From NCBI GenBank assembly GCA_965364735.1, contig CBDTYW010000038.1, positions 1 through 19,482 of the forward strand: DNA of 19,482 nucleotides. The letters are read 5' to 3'. The stretch's first letter is position 1; the number at the start of each line of letters is the position of its first letter. The position numbers were made by a program, and so were the translations under genes. The notes below the pieces were generated by a model. It did no database searches. It saw nothing but the letters and a program-made list of their open reading frames with translations, and was not told where the DNA came from. The DNA is from CBDTYW01 sp965364735 (GTDB lineage Bacteria; Actinomycetota; Nitriliruptoria; Nitriliruptorales; Nitriliruptoraceae). Shown here one piece after another: positions 1 through 9,300 of this stretch.

Positions 1-1
1 C

Positions 2-1114
2 TGTTCCGGCGACCTCGCCCCGCTCAGCCACTCCGCGCTCGTGCTGATGGGTGAAGGGAACGTCCTCGCCGACGACGGCACCGCCGCCCCCGCAGCCGAG
101 GCGATGGCGGCTGCCGGCATCGAGGCGATCGTGCTCGAGGAGAAGGAGGGCCTCGCGCTCATCAACGGCACCGACGGCATGCTCGGGATGCTGCTGCTCG
201 CGATCGCCGACCTCGACCACCTGCTGAAGGTCGCCGACATCGCCGCCGCGATGAGCGTCGAGGGCCTGCTCGGCACCGACTCGGCGTTCGCCCCGGAGCT
301 GCAGGCAATGCGCCCGCACCACGGGCAGGCGCAGAGCGCCGCGAACCTCGTGCGGCTGCTGGCCGGCTCGCCCATCGTCGACAGCCACGACAACGACGAG
401 GACACCCGCGTCCAGGACGCCTACTCGCTGCGCTGCACGCCGCAGGTGCTCGGCTCGGCCCGTGACACCGTCGACCACGCGCGCATGGTCGCCGAGCGCG
501 AGTTCGCGGCGTCGATCGACAACCCGGTCGTGCTCGACGACGGCCGCGTCGTCTCCAACGGCAACTTCCACGGGGCGCCCGTCGCGCACGTGCTCGACTT
601 CCTCGCGATCCCCACGGCGGATGTCGCGTCGATGTCCGAGCGTCGCGTGGACCGCTTCCTCGACGTCGCCCGCAGCCACGGCCTGCCGCCGTTCCTCGCC
701 GACGACCCGGGCGTCGACTCCGGCCTGATGATCGCGCAGTACACCGCGGCCGGGATCGTCAGCGAGCTCAAGCGTCTCGCCAACCCGGCGTCGGTCGACT
801 CGATCCCGTCGAGCGCGATGCAGGAGGATCACGTGGCGATGGGCTGGCACGCGGCCCGCAAGCTGCGTCGCGCCGTCGACGGCCTCGCCCGCGTGCTCGC
901 CATCGAGGTGATGACGGCAGCCCGGGGAATCGACCTGCGCGCACCGCTGCAGCCAGGCCTCGCCACCGGCGCCGCCGTCGCGGCGCTGCGCGAAACCGTC
1001 GAGGGCCCCGGCCCCGACCGCTTCATGGCCGACGACATCGCCGGCGCCACCGACCTCGTCATGTCCGGACGGCTGCTCGCCGCCGTCGAAGCCGTCACCG
1101 GGCCGCTGGCCTGA
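2..1114 (+). CDS. hutH: Histidine ammonia-lyase, 5'-truncated by the window edge
   Basis: First step of histidine catabolism: non-oxidative deamination of L-histidine to trans-urocanate and ammonia, in the cytoplasm as a tetramer in this family. The frame is open from base 2 and gives 370 residues; family members have about 510, so roughly 140 N-terminal residues lie outside the window. The visible part begins at the MIO-forming segment, reading C-S-G-D-L-A-P-L-S-H, so the internal prosthetic group would come from Cys-Ser-Gly rather than the usual Ala-Ser-Gly. Other family signatures follow: YSLRC near codon 140, NGNFHG, and SAMQEDHVAMG near the C-terminus. A start at base 41 would remove the MIO motif and is not credible. 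hutU follows after 14 bases, so this is the first visible gene of a hut operon. Identification is secure. Confidence 0.96.
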   Translation, partial: CSGDLAPLSHSALVLMGEGNVLADDGTAAPAAEAMAAAGIEAIVLEEKEGLALINGTDGMLGMLLLAIADLDHLLKVADIAAAMSVEGLLGTDSAFAPELQAMRPHHGQAQSAANLVRLLAGSPIVDSHDNDEDTRVQDAYSLRCTPQVLGSARDTVDHARMVAEREFAASIDNPVVLDDGRVVSNGNFHGAPVAHVLDFLAIPTADVASMSERRVDRFLDVARSHGLPPFLADDPGVDSGLMIAQYTAAGIVSELKRLANPASVDSIPSSAMQEDHVAMGWHAARKLRRAVDGLARVLAIEVMTAARGIDLRAPLQPGLATGAAVAALRETVEGPGPDRFMADDIAGATDLVMSGRLLAAVEAVTGPLA

Positions 1115-1128
1115 GAGAAGGAACCGCA

Positions 1129-2793
1129 ATGTCTGGTCCCCGTCCCGTCCGCGCCGCCCGTGGCTCGCAGCTCACCACCCTCGGCTGGGGGCAGGAGGCC
1201 GCGCTGCGGATGTTCCACAACAACCTCGACCCGGAGGTCGCCGAGCACCCCGATGACCTCATCGTCTACGGCGGCACCGGCAAGGCCGCCCGCGACTGGA
1301 ACAGCTTCGACGCGATCACGCGCACGCTCACCACGCTCAAGAATGACGAGACGATGCTCGTGCAGTCGGGCCGTCCCGTCGGCGTGATGCGCACCCACGA
1401 GTGGGCGCCGCGCGTCATCCTCGCGAACTCCAACCTCGTGCCGGACTGGGCGAACTGGGACGAGTTCCGACGCCTCGACGCCAAGGGCCTGACGATGTAC
1501 GGCCAGATGACGGCCGGGTCGTGGATCTACATCGGCACCCAAGGAATCTTGCAGGGCACCTACGAGACGTTCGCCGCGATCGCCGACAAGCGCTTCGGCG
1601 GGACGCTCAAGGGCACGATCACGCTGACCGGCGGCGTCGGCGGCATGGGCGGTGCACAGCCGCTGGCCGTGACGATGAACGACGGGGTCTGCCTCGCCGT
1701 CGACGTCGACCAGACCCGCATCGACCGGCGCATCGCCAAGCGCTACCTCGACGAAGCCGCCGACAACATCGACGACGCGATCACCCGCGTCATGGCCGCC
1801 AAGGCCGAAGGTCGTGCGCTGTCCGTCGGCCTGCTCGGCAACGCGGCGGACGTGTTCTCCGAGCTGCTGCGACGTGGCGTCGAGATCGACGTCGTCACCG
1901 ACCAGACCTCCGCGCACGACCCGCTCGCCTACCTCCCGGCGGATGTCGCGTTCGAGGACTGGGACCGTGAGCGCACCGACGACCCGACCGGCTTCACGAA
2001 GCGCGCCCGCGAGTCGATGGCGACGCAGGTCGAGGCGATGGTCGGCTTCCAGGACGCCGGCGCTGAGGTGTTCGACTACGGCAACTCGTTGCGCGCCGAG
2101 GCCAAGCTCGGTGGCTACAACCGCGCCTTCGACTACCCCGGCTTCGTGCCGGCATACATCCGTCCGCTGTTCTGCGAGGGCAAGGGCCCGTTCCGCTGGG
2201 CCGCGCTGTCGGGCAACCCGGCAGACATCCGCGCGACCGACGAGAAGGTCCTCGAGCTGTTCCCCGAGAACGAGGCGCTGCACCGCTGGATCCGCATGGC
2301 GCAGGACCGCGTCGAGTTCGAAGGGCTCCCGGCACGCATCTGCTGGCTCGGCCACGGCGAGCGCGACAAGGCCGGCGAGGCGTTCAACCAGCTCGTCGCC
2401 GACGGCCTCGTCGACGCCCCGATCGTCATCGGGCGCGACCACCTCGACTGTGGTTCCGTCGCCTCGCCCTACCGGGAGACCGAGGCCATGAAGGACGGCT
2501 CCGACGCGATCGCCGACTGGCCGCTGCTCAACGCCATGGTCAACGTCGCGTCCGGCGCGAGCTGGGTCTCGATCCACCACGGCGGCGGCGTCGGCATCGG
2601 ACGTTCGATCCACGCCGGCCAGGTCTCCGTCGCCGACGGCACCGAGCTCGCCTCGGAGAAGCTCAACCGGGTGCTCACCAACGACCCGGAGATGGGCGTC
2701 ATCCGCCACGTCGACGCCGGCTACGACGAGGCCGTCGACACCGCGGACCGCAACGGCGTCCGCGTCCCGATGCGCGAGGGCGACGCCGGATGA
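1129..2793 (+). CDS. hutU: Urocanate hydratase (urocanase)
   Basis: Second step of the pathway: hydration of urocanate to 4-imidazolone-5-propionate with tightly bound NAD+ acting as electrophile. The 554 residues match the family's usual length of about 550-560. A glycine-rich dinucleotide-binding stretch (TGGVGGMGGAQP) lies near residues 167-178. The catalytic-cysteine region LPARICWLG puts Cys at residue 405, close to the active-site Cys known in the Pseudomonas enzyme. The C-terminal segment SIHHGGGVGIGRSIHAG is also typical. The ATG start is preceded by a good ribosome-binding site, GAGAAGGA, about seven bases upstream. The last four bases overlap the start of hutI (ATGA), indicating translational coupling. 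No frameshift or missing key residue was seen. Confidence 0.98.
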   Translation: MSGPRPVRAARGSQLTTLGWGQEAALRMFHNNLDPEVAEHPDDLIVYGGTGKAARDWNSFDAITRTLTTLKNDETMLVQSGRPVGVMRTHEWAPRVILANSNLVPDWANWDEFRRLDAKGLTMYGQMTAGSWIYIGTQGILQGTYETFAAIADKRFGGTLKGTITLTGGVGGMGGAQPLAVTMNDGVCLAVDVDQTRIDRRIAKRYLDEAADNIDDAITRVMAAKAEGRALSVGLLGNAADVFSELLRRGVEIDVVTDQTSAHDPLAYLPADVAFEDWDRERTDDPTGFTKRARESMATQVEAMVGFQDAGAEVFDYGNSLRAEAKLGGYNRAFDYPGFVPAYIRPLFCEGKGPFRWAALSGNPADIRATDEKVLELFPENEALHRWIRMAQDRVEFEGLPARICWLGHGERDKAGEAFNQLVADGLVDAPIVIGRDHLDCGSVASPYRETEAMKDGSDAIADWPLLNAMVNVASGASWVSIHHGGGVGIGRSIHAGQVSVADGTELASEKLNRVLTNDPEMGVIRHVDAGYDEAVDTADRNGVRVPMREGDAG

Positions 2794-3944
2794 CGTCGCT
2801 CCTGGTCGCCAACATCGGCGAGCTCTCGACGTGTGACCCGGACGAGGGGTCTCGGCGTGACGCCGCCGTGGTGATCGAGGACGGCGTGATCGCGTGGATC
2901 GGTGATGCTGCAGCTGCACCGGGGACGGACGACGTCGTCGATGCCGCGGGGCGGGCCGTCGTCCCGGGCTTCGTCGACTCGCACGCGCACCTCGTGTTCG
3001 CCGGGGACCGGGCGGCGGAGTTCGCGGCGCGGATGGAGGGTGCGGCCTACTCGGCCGGTGGCATCCAGTCGACGGTGACCGCAACGCGTGCGGCGTCGGA
3101 CCTCGAGCTCGCGGCGAACGCAGGCCGGTTGGCGCGAGAGCTGCTGCATCAGGGCGCGACGACGATCGAGATCAAGACCGGGTACGGGCTGAACGTCGCC
3201 GACGAGCGCCGCTCGGCCGCCGTCGCCGCGTCGCTGACCGACGAGGTGACGTTCCTCGGCGCGCACGTCGTCGGGCCGGAGTTCGCGGGCGACGTCGCGG
3301 GCTACGTCGACCTCGTCACCGGCGAGATGCTCACCGCCGTCGCCCCGCACGCACGCTGGATCGACGTGTTCGTCGAGGACGGGGCGTTCGGTGCCGTCGA
3401 GGCGCGCACGATCCTCGCTGCCGGTGCCGCCGCGGGCCTGATGGCACGTGTGCACGCGAACCAGCTCGGCTTCGGACCCGGCGTCCAGGTCGCCTGTGAG
3501 GTCGGGGCGGCCTCGGCCGATCACTGCACGTACCTCACCGACGACGACGTCACCGCGCTCGCGGACAGCGGCGTCGTCGCGACGCTCCTGCCGGGCGCGG
3601 AGTTCTCGACGCGCTCGCCCTACCCGGACGCACGACGGCTGATCGACGCCGGCGTCACCGTCGCGATCGCCACGGACTGCAACCCGGGCAGCTCGTTCAC
3701 GACGTCGATGCCGCTGATGATCGCGCTGGCCGTCCGCGACTGCCGGATGACGCCGAGCGAGGCGCTCTGGTCGGCGACGGCCGGGGGAGCGGCGGCGCTG
3801 CGCCGGACGGACGTCGGACGCATCGCGGTCGGCGCGCGTGGCGACCTGCTCGTGCTCGACGCCCCGAGCTTCGTCCACCTCGCGTACCGGCCCGGCGTTC
3901 CGCTCGTCGACACCGTCATACAGCACGGGAAGGCCGTCGCGTGA
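2790..3944 (+). CDS. hutI: Imidazolonepropionase
   Basis: Third step: metal-dependent hydrolysis of 4-imidazolone-5-propionate to N-formimino-L-glutamate. The protein has 384 residues, slightly short of the usual 400-410. It belongs to the amidohydrolase superfamily. The metal-binding HxH is visible as DSHAHLVF (His65, His67). Further likely ligand positions are in RVHANQLG, SADHCTYL and the Asp of ATDCNPG. The substrate-binding region IEIKTGYGL is present. The ATG overlaps the hutU stop by four bases, and the stop overlaps the GTG of the next gene, so the operon is tightly coupled. The final step would be HutG in the next frame, so this organism probably uses the formimidoylglutamase route rather than a HutF deiminase route. 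Confidence 0.97.
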   Translation: MTSLLVANIGELSTCDPDEGSRRDAAVVIEDGVIAWIGDAAAAPGTDDVVDAAGRAVVPGFVDSHAHLVFAGDRAAEFAARMEGAAYSAGGIQSTVTATRAASDLELAANAGRLARELLHQGATTIEIKTGYGLNVADERRSAAVAASLTDEVTFLGAHVVGPEFAGDVAGYVDLVTGEMLTAVAPHARWIDVFVEDGAFGAVEARTILAAGAAAGLMARVHANQLGFGPGVQVACEVGAASADHCTYLTDDDVTALADSGVVATLLPGAEFSTRSPYPDARRLIDAGVTVAIATDCNPGSSFTTSMPLMIALAVRDCRMTPSEALWSATAGGAAALRRTDVGRIAVGARGDLLVLDAPSFVHLAYRPGVPLVDTVIQHGKAVA

Positions 3945-4870
3945 CGTTCGCCCGCCCACCCGCCGGCGACGATCCGCAGTGGCCGCGTGCCTCGGCCTGG
4001 CTCGCTGGCAGCGGTGGCGCGCCCTCAGACGCCCCGCTGCTCCGCGTCGTCGGCGTACCGTCGTCGGTCGGCTCGATCAGCCCCTCGCGCGCTGACCAGA
4101 CTCCTGCCGCCGTTCGTCAGGCGCTGGCACGCCTGTCGCCGTTCGACCCGACCCACGGCGTCGACCTCGGTGCGCGGCTGCGCGTCGAGGACTTCGGCGA
4201 CTGGCCCATCGCGGATCTCCCACTGCAGGACGCGATGGACGCGATCGAGAACCGCTGCAGCGACCTCGATGACGCCCCGCGCACGACGATCTTCCTCGGC
4301 GGCGACAACGCCGTGACGCGCCCCATCGTCACCGGTCTTCATGGCAACGACCTGTCTCGCGTGGGCGTGATCACCCTCGATGCCCACCACGACGTCCGCC
4401 ACCTCGACGACGGTCCACGCAACGGCACCCCGATCCGCGGCCTGATCGCCGATGGGCTGGACCCGACCAACGTCGTGCAGATCGGCATCGGCCGGTTCAC
4501 GAACTCCGCCGACTACGCAGCCTGGTGCCACGAGCGCGGCATCGGGATCATCACCGCCCCGCAGGTCCACGCCGACGGCATCGAAGCCGCGATCGCGCAA
4601 GCGTTCACGCAGCTGACGGACGTCGACGTGATCCACGTCGACCTCGACATCGACGTCCTCGACGTCGCATTCGCCCCCGCCTGCCCCGGCGCCCGCCCCG
4701 GCGGCCTCACGCCCGAGCAGCTGTTCATCGCCGCGGAGCTCCTCGCGGTCGACGACCGCGTCCGCAGCTTCGACCTGGTCGAGGTCGACGCCACGACCGA
4801 CCACGAGGGCCGCACCGTGATGGTCACCGCGATGACCCTGCTCACGATCGCCGCAGCCATCGCCCGCTGA
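3941..4870 (+). CDS. hutG: Formimidoylglutamase (arginase/ureohydrolase family)
   Basis: Likely final step: hydrolysis of N-formimino-L-glutamate to L-glutamate and formamide by a binuclear-manganese ureohydrolase. The GTG start overlaps the hutI stop (GTGA). It has 309 residues, normal for the family. Metal-site motifs are visible: GGDN at 120-123, DAHHD at 147-151, and DLDIDVLD with Asp236 and Asp238. The first motif has Asn123 where arginases and agmatinases have His. From memory, a similar Asn occurs in a characterised trypanosomal formiminoglutamase, which would fit this assignment over arginase or agmatinase. Position after hutH-hutU-hutI supports the role strongly. The gene ends four bases before a convergent gene. 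Confidence 0.9.
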   Translation: MTFARPPAGDDPQWPRASAWLAGSGGAPSDAPLLRVVGVPSSVGSISPSRADQTPAAVRQALARLSPFDPTHGVDLGARLRVEDFGDWPIADLPLQDAMDAIENRCSDLDDAPRTTIFLGGDNAVTRPIVTGLHGNDLSRVGVITLDAHHDVRHLDDGPRNGTPIRGLIADGLDPTNVVQIGIGRFTNSADYAAWCHERGIGIITAPQVHADGIEAAIAQAFTQLTDVDVIHVDLDIDVLDVAFAPACPGARPGGLTPEQLFIAAELLAVDDRVRSFDLVEVDATTDHEGRTVMVTAMTLLTIAAAIAR

Positions 4871-4874
4871 GTTT

Positions 4875-5273
4875 CTACGGCACCCAGCGCAGGGCGGTGC
4901 CGTCGGCGTTGCGCATGACCACGACGGTGACGCGGGTCGTGTCGTCGGCGGGCTGCAACGCGATCGGCTCGGCGCGGTCGTCCTCGGCGACGAACAGGTC
5001 GCCTGGGCCGACGTCACGCGCCCACGGGCCATCCGCAGGGCGGACCTCACAGGATCCCGAGATCCCGACGACCGCGACCAACGTCCCGGCGGCACGGTGC
5101 AGCGTGACCGCCGCCACGTGCTCGGACTGCTCCGCGATCACACCGTCGGCGACGTCGACGCTGACCGCGCCGTCGTCGAGACGCAGCGTCCAGCGCCACG
5201 GTTCGTCGCGCTCGGCAGTGTCGGGCGAGCAGGCGAGGACCGTGCTGCCATCAGCGGCGACGTGGAGGTACAT
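4875..5273 (-). CDS. Small cupin-like protein, possibly HutD-related
   Basis: A 132-residue protein of uncertain function. Its ATG shares one base with the TGA of the upstream Rieske oxygenase (TGATG), and a GGAA-type ribosome-binding site precedes it, so it is almost certainly the second gene of a coupled pair. The sequence is rich in short beta-type segments. A PWRWTLRL segment near residue 25, a W-x-R-x-VGPGD turn near residue 88 and a terminal VTVVVMRNADG resemble the layout of the HutD/Ves cupin family. However, the N-terminal third of HutD (which is usually near 190 residues) is missing, and no metal-binding cupin His set is visible. No signal peptide or membrane segment was seen. The gene call is firm; the family assignment is tentative and partly suggested by the adjacent hut operon. 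Confidence 0.75.
   Translation of the reverse strand: MYLHVAADGSTVLACSPDTAERDEPWRWTLRLDDGAVSVDVADGVIAEQSEHVAAVTLHRAAGTLVAVVGISGSCEVRPADGPWARDVGPGDLFVAEDDRAEPIALQPADDTTRVTVVVMRNADGTALRWVP
4877..4903. terminator. Hairpin between hutG and the convergent cupin-like gene
   Basis: An 8-bp perfect inverted repeat (acggcacc at 4877-4884, ggtgccgt at 4896-4903) with an 11-base loop lies at the 3' end of the minus-strand gene, seven bases after the hutG stop. There is no clear T-tract on either side, so it could terminate both convergent transcripts or simply be coding sequence that folds. Confidence 0.35.
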
Positions 5274-6274
5274 CAGGCTTCCGCAGCGAGCAGCCGGGCC
5301 ATGATCTTGCGGGCCTTGCCGATCCCGGCGTCCTGGGCGATCAGCACGTCGCGCATTCCGTCGGGGCGCTGCTGCACGCCGATCTCCTGCAGGCGCATGG
5401 CCTCGGCGTCCTCCTCGAGCACGATCCCGAGGCCCCTCTGCAGGTCGGCCGTGGCGGCATCGTCGTCGACCGCGAAGTTCCGGGCGAAGCAGTAGTAGTA
5501 GTGCGAGGTGTGGGCGTCGATCGGGGTGATGCCGTTGAGCACCTTGATCGAGAAGCCCTCCTCGCGGGGCTTGCCCTGGCCGGTGATCCCGGAGTGCAGC
5601 AGCAGGTAGCCCGGCGGGTACAGCACGGTCGTGTGGTAGCGGTCCCACAGGCCGTCGATGCCCATCGTGTCGGCGTAGAGCGGCGGCGCCTCGACGTCGG
5701 GCATGAGCCGGTCGACGGTCGTGACGTCGCCGTCGACCTCGACGGTGATCCCGTGCTCGTAGATGTAGTCATCGCCCACGGTCGTGGTGTGGATGAACGA
5801 CTCGTGGGTGAGGTCGAGGAGGTTGTCGTGGATGAGCTCCGCCCGGCAGGCGAACTCGACCGAGTGGTAGTTGCACGCCCATGCGGGGTCCGACATCCAA
5901 TGGGTGTCCGGGACGCCGCCCTCGTCGGCGAGGTCCGGGTCGCCGGTCCAGATCCAGATCCAGCCGTCGCGCTCGACCACCGGGTACGCGGCGACGCGGG
6001 CACCGCGCGGGATCCGCTCCTGTGCGGGGACCTTCGTGCAGACGCCGTCACAGCCGAACTGGAAGCCGTGGTAGCCGCACTCGATCGTGTCGTCGATCAC
6101 GCGTCCGGCTGAGAGCGGGAACCCGCGATGGGCACAGCGGTCCGCGAGGGCGACCGCCGTGCCGTCCATCCGTCGGAACAGCACGATCGGGAGCTCGCAG
6201 ATCATCCGACGCACCGGGGCCCCGATGACCTCATGCGACCAAGCGGCGACGTACCACGCGTTCATGACGAACAT
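5273..6274 (-). CDS. Rieske [2Fe-2S] non-heme iron oxygenase (VanA-like)
   Basis: Oxygenase component of a Rieske monooxygenase or O/N-demethylase type enzyme. The 333 residues contain the Rieske cluster motif CAHRGF...CGYHGF, with ligands Cys47, His49, Cys66 and His69. The catalytic mononuclear iron site is seen as DNLLDLTHESFIH, with bridging Asp154 and ligands His157 and His162; a third carboxylate is probably Asp289 in VLEED. Length and motif spacing fit the vanillate demethylase oxygenase group better than classic dioxygenase alpha subunits. The ATG start is set by a strong GAGGAGG six bases upstream (6281-6287); the next Met, at codon 4, would be too far from it. It is coupled to the downstream small cupin-like gene. 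No ferredoxin or reductase partner is present here, so electrons must come from elsewhere. The substrate cannot be told from the sequence. Confidence 0.93.
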   Translation of the reverse strand: MFVMNAWYVAAWSHEVIGAPVRRMICELPIVLFRRMDGTAVALADRCAHRGFPLSAGRVIDDTIECGYHGFQFGCDGVCTKVPAQERIPRGARVAAYPVVERDGWIWIWTGDPDLADEGGVPDTHWMSDPAWACNYHSVEFACRAELIHDNLLDLTHESFIHTTTVGDDYIYEHGITVEVDGDVTTVDRLMPDVEAPPLYADTMGIDGLWDRYHTTVLYPPGYLLLHSGITGQGKPREEGFSIKVLNGITPIDAHTSHYYYCFARNFAVDDDAATADLQRGLGIVLEEDAEAMRLQEIGVQQRPDGMRDVLIAQDAGIGKARKIMARLLAAEA

Positions 6275-6348
6275 CTTCGACCTCCTCGTTGCGTCTCCCG
6301 ATCCTGCCCGCCGTGACGGTCAGGTGCGGGCACGCCCAGCGAGGAGGT

Positions 6349-6364
6349 GTCTCGTCGACGAGAC
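6349..6364. promoter_or_regulatory. 16-bp perfect palindrome upstream of the Rieske gene
   Basis: The sequence gtctcgtcgacgagac is a perfect 16-bp palindrome in the 117-base gap between the M6 peptidase stop and the Rieske start, about 75 bases before the ATG. Perfect dyads in this position are often operators for dimeric repressors (TetR, GntR or MarR types). It could also fold as a 6-bp hairpin after the peptidase gene, but no T-tract follows. No regulator gene is adjacent. Confidence 0.4.
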
Positions 6365-6391
6365 GCGCAGACGCTTTCGCTGGTCTGACCC

Positions 6392-9300
6392 TCAGCAGCC
6401 CTCGCCGTTGAGGCGGCGCTGGATGTCCGCCTGGACCGCGCCGCTCACCGCGGCCGTCCCACCGTAGATCCGGCCCTCGGTCGCCGAGCCACGGACCTCG
6501 CAGAGATAGCCGCGGGTGTCCACCGACAGCGACGTCGGCGGCGTGAGCAGGATCGGGGCGCCGGCGAGCGCGGCGTTCGCGCCACCGGTCAGCGCGTCGG
6601 GGAAGTCGTCACCGCGGGCGATGCCCAGCAGCTCCGGGGAGCTGAAGAACTTCTTCGCCGCGGCCACGGCCGTTGCGTAGCGGTTGTCGCCCACGATCCC
6701 GTCGGCGTCCGGGTAGGCCCGGGCAGCGCCGCCGCCGATGGCGAACTGCTTCGCCTCCGGCTGGGTCGCGAGGTACGCGTCGGTGACCGCGTTCGAGGTG
6801 TCCGCCCGGGTCAGCACGACGACGCCGTTCTGCTTCGCCGCCGCCGCGCCGGCGACGAGTCCATCCGCGAAGTCGTGCGACCGGGCGATGAACACCGTGT
6901 CCGGCGAGGCGTTCGTCTCACCCGCGATCGCGACCGCGGTCTCGAAGCGCGTCGGGCCTTCCAGGCGCACCACCTCGTAGCCGGCCCCGGAGAGCTCGTC
7001 CTCGACCTCCTGGGAGATCGCTGAGGTGCCGCCGAGGATGTAGACGGTGTCGCCCGTGGACAGCACGCCGTCGCCCGGGGTGATCACTCGATCGATCTCC
7101 GCACGGACCCGCGGGTCCAGCGACGCCGTACGTGAGAGCAGCAGCGGCGCGTTCTTCGCTGCCGCGAGGGGCGTTCCCGCGAGCGCGTCAGCGAAGTTGT
7201 CGGACCGTGCGAGCACCACAGCGCCGGCGTCGCCGTCGGGGAAGCTCTTCTTCGAGTTCTCGATGCCGGTGTCGATCCGGTCGTCACCCGCGACACGGGT
7301 GACCGGGATCGAGCCGGGCGTGACGGCCTCGACGGCGGAGTAGCCGTAGTCCCAGACGCCGCAGCCTCCGCCGGTGGTGACCTGCACGTCCGCGCGCAGC
7401 GGCGACGGCAGGTCATCGGCTCCGGCGCCACCGCTGGTCATCGACAGCACCTCGAGCTCGAGGCAGTTGAAGTCGAAGCGCAGCTGGTTGTCCTCACGCC
7501 CCGGGTCGGTGTAGTTGTCGACGTGACCCTCACCGAAGTCCGAGAACGTCGCGCGTGGGCCGCCCGGCACGAAGGCCGCGTCGTCGAGGTTCGGGGACAG
7601 GTTGCCCGGGTCCGGCGCCGCGTCGATCACGTGCTGGTTCGGTCGGTCGGACCGCGACGAGTTGCCGTAGCCGAGCGCCTCGTCGGTGAACGCGAGCGAG
7701 ATGCCGGGCTGCCAGCCGATGGATCCGCGGTCCGCCTCGCCCCGACCGTCGAAGTCGAAGCCGACGCGGTCACGAAGCTCGAAGTAGTAGGCGTGGTCGG
7801 CGGGGGAGCCCTCCTCGGAGGAGATGTAGCTCCAGCCGTCCGTGCACGTCGGTCCGGTCTTCAGGTCCTCCCGGCAGGCCCCGTTGAACACCCGCGTGTC
7901 CTGGCTCTGGCCCGAGGTCTCGAAGTCCGACGAGTAGAGGACGTCGTCGCCTGCGCGGACCGTCAGGTCGTCGATGAACCAGCCCGGACGGGCGAGCCCG
8001 ACGTCGGTCGAGTACGAGAACCGCAGCGTGACGTCCTGGCCCGCGAACGCGGTCAGATCGTAGGAGTCCGGCAGGAACCGGTCGCCGGGCGTCTGCTCGC
8101 CGGCAGCGCGGTCGAGGTCCGGGCCGAGACCCTGGTTGTCGTAGGCGCCGGAGGTGCCGGTGAGGCCGTTGCCGTAGCGCGCGAGGCACTGGTTGTTGTT
8201 GGGGTTCTGCGTCGCCGGGGTCGTGTAGCCGTTCTCCGAAGCGAGCGAGGTGTAGGTGTCACCGCCGTCGGTGGTGACGAGCACGAAGCCGTAGTCGAAG
8301 TCCCACTCGATGTCCCAGTAGTTCGCGAACTCGAGCGTCACGTCGGTGCCGGGCGCGATGTCCTCGAGCTCCGGGATGCGGATGTCGAGGTTGTGCGCTG
8401 CCGTCGGCCCGCAGTCGAAGGAGTTCCCGGACTGCGACCACCAGACGTGGCTCGGGGAGCCGCCGTTCTCGACGAGCGCCGGGTCCAGCAGGATCTTGGC
8501 GGGCAGGCGGACGCCGTACGCCTCGCCGTTGTCGACCGTCGGGCCGGTCAACGTGTACGGCGTGCCGTCAGGCTGCTGCCAGGTGATCTCGTGGGTGTTG
8601 GTCTTCGCCTCCTGCATGTCCTCGATGGTCAGCGAGGAGTTGGTGTCGAGCACCTGCGGGATCACCCAGCCGAGCTCCTGACGGCCTTGCACGTCGATGT
8701 TCTGCGAGTAGTCCGACGCCATCAGGTTCCACGTGCCGTAGAACTGCGTCGTGCCGGTCACGCCGGCGCCGGAGTAGTAGTCCGGCAGGCCGAGCGAGTG
8801 GGCGTACTCGTGGCTGATCACCGACGCCTTGTCCAGCGCCGACTCGGGGTTCACGTTGTACGGGCCGACGCGGGTGAAGACGATGAGCTCCTCGCCCATG
8901 TCCTCGGTCGTCATGGCCGTGCGACCGAGGTCGGTGAACCAGAGCGGACGGTCCTCGAGGTCGTGCAGCTGGTCGTCGGAGATGTAGCCGCAGAGGCCCG
9001 TGTCCGCGTCGCAGAAGCCGCTCTCGAGCGTGGAGGAGTGCGGCCAGATGTTGTCGTAGGGCGGGGCGGAGGTCTGCGAGACGCCGTTGCCGCCGACGCC
9101 GACGAAGATCATCATGAAGAAGTCGACGACGCCGTCCTTGTCGGTGTCGAAGTCGGAGTAGTTGATCTCCGGGTCCGCGATCGCCGCAGCGTCGTAGACG
9201 GACTTGCCGGTGTCACCGCAGCCGGCGTCGATCGACGACGCGACCGGCGAGATGGCGGAGCCGCCAGCGTCCTGGCCGTAGTAGCCCGTGTTCCCGGGCA

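Noticed and set aside
829..3084. A 751-codon open frame on the minus strand opposite hutU and hutI
   Set aside because: It is antisense to well-matched hut enzymes, has the Arg/Val/Asp-rich composition typical of high-GC shadow frames, and shows no domain.
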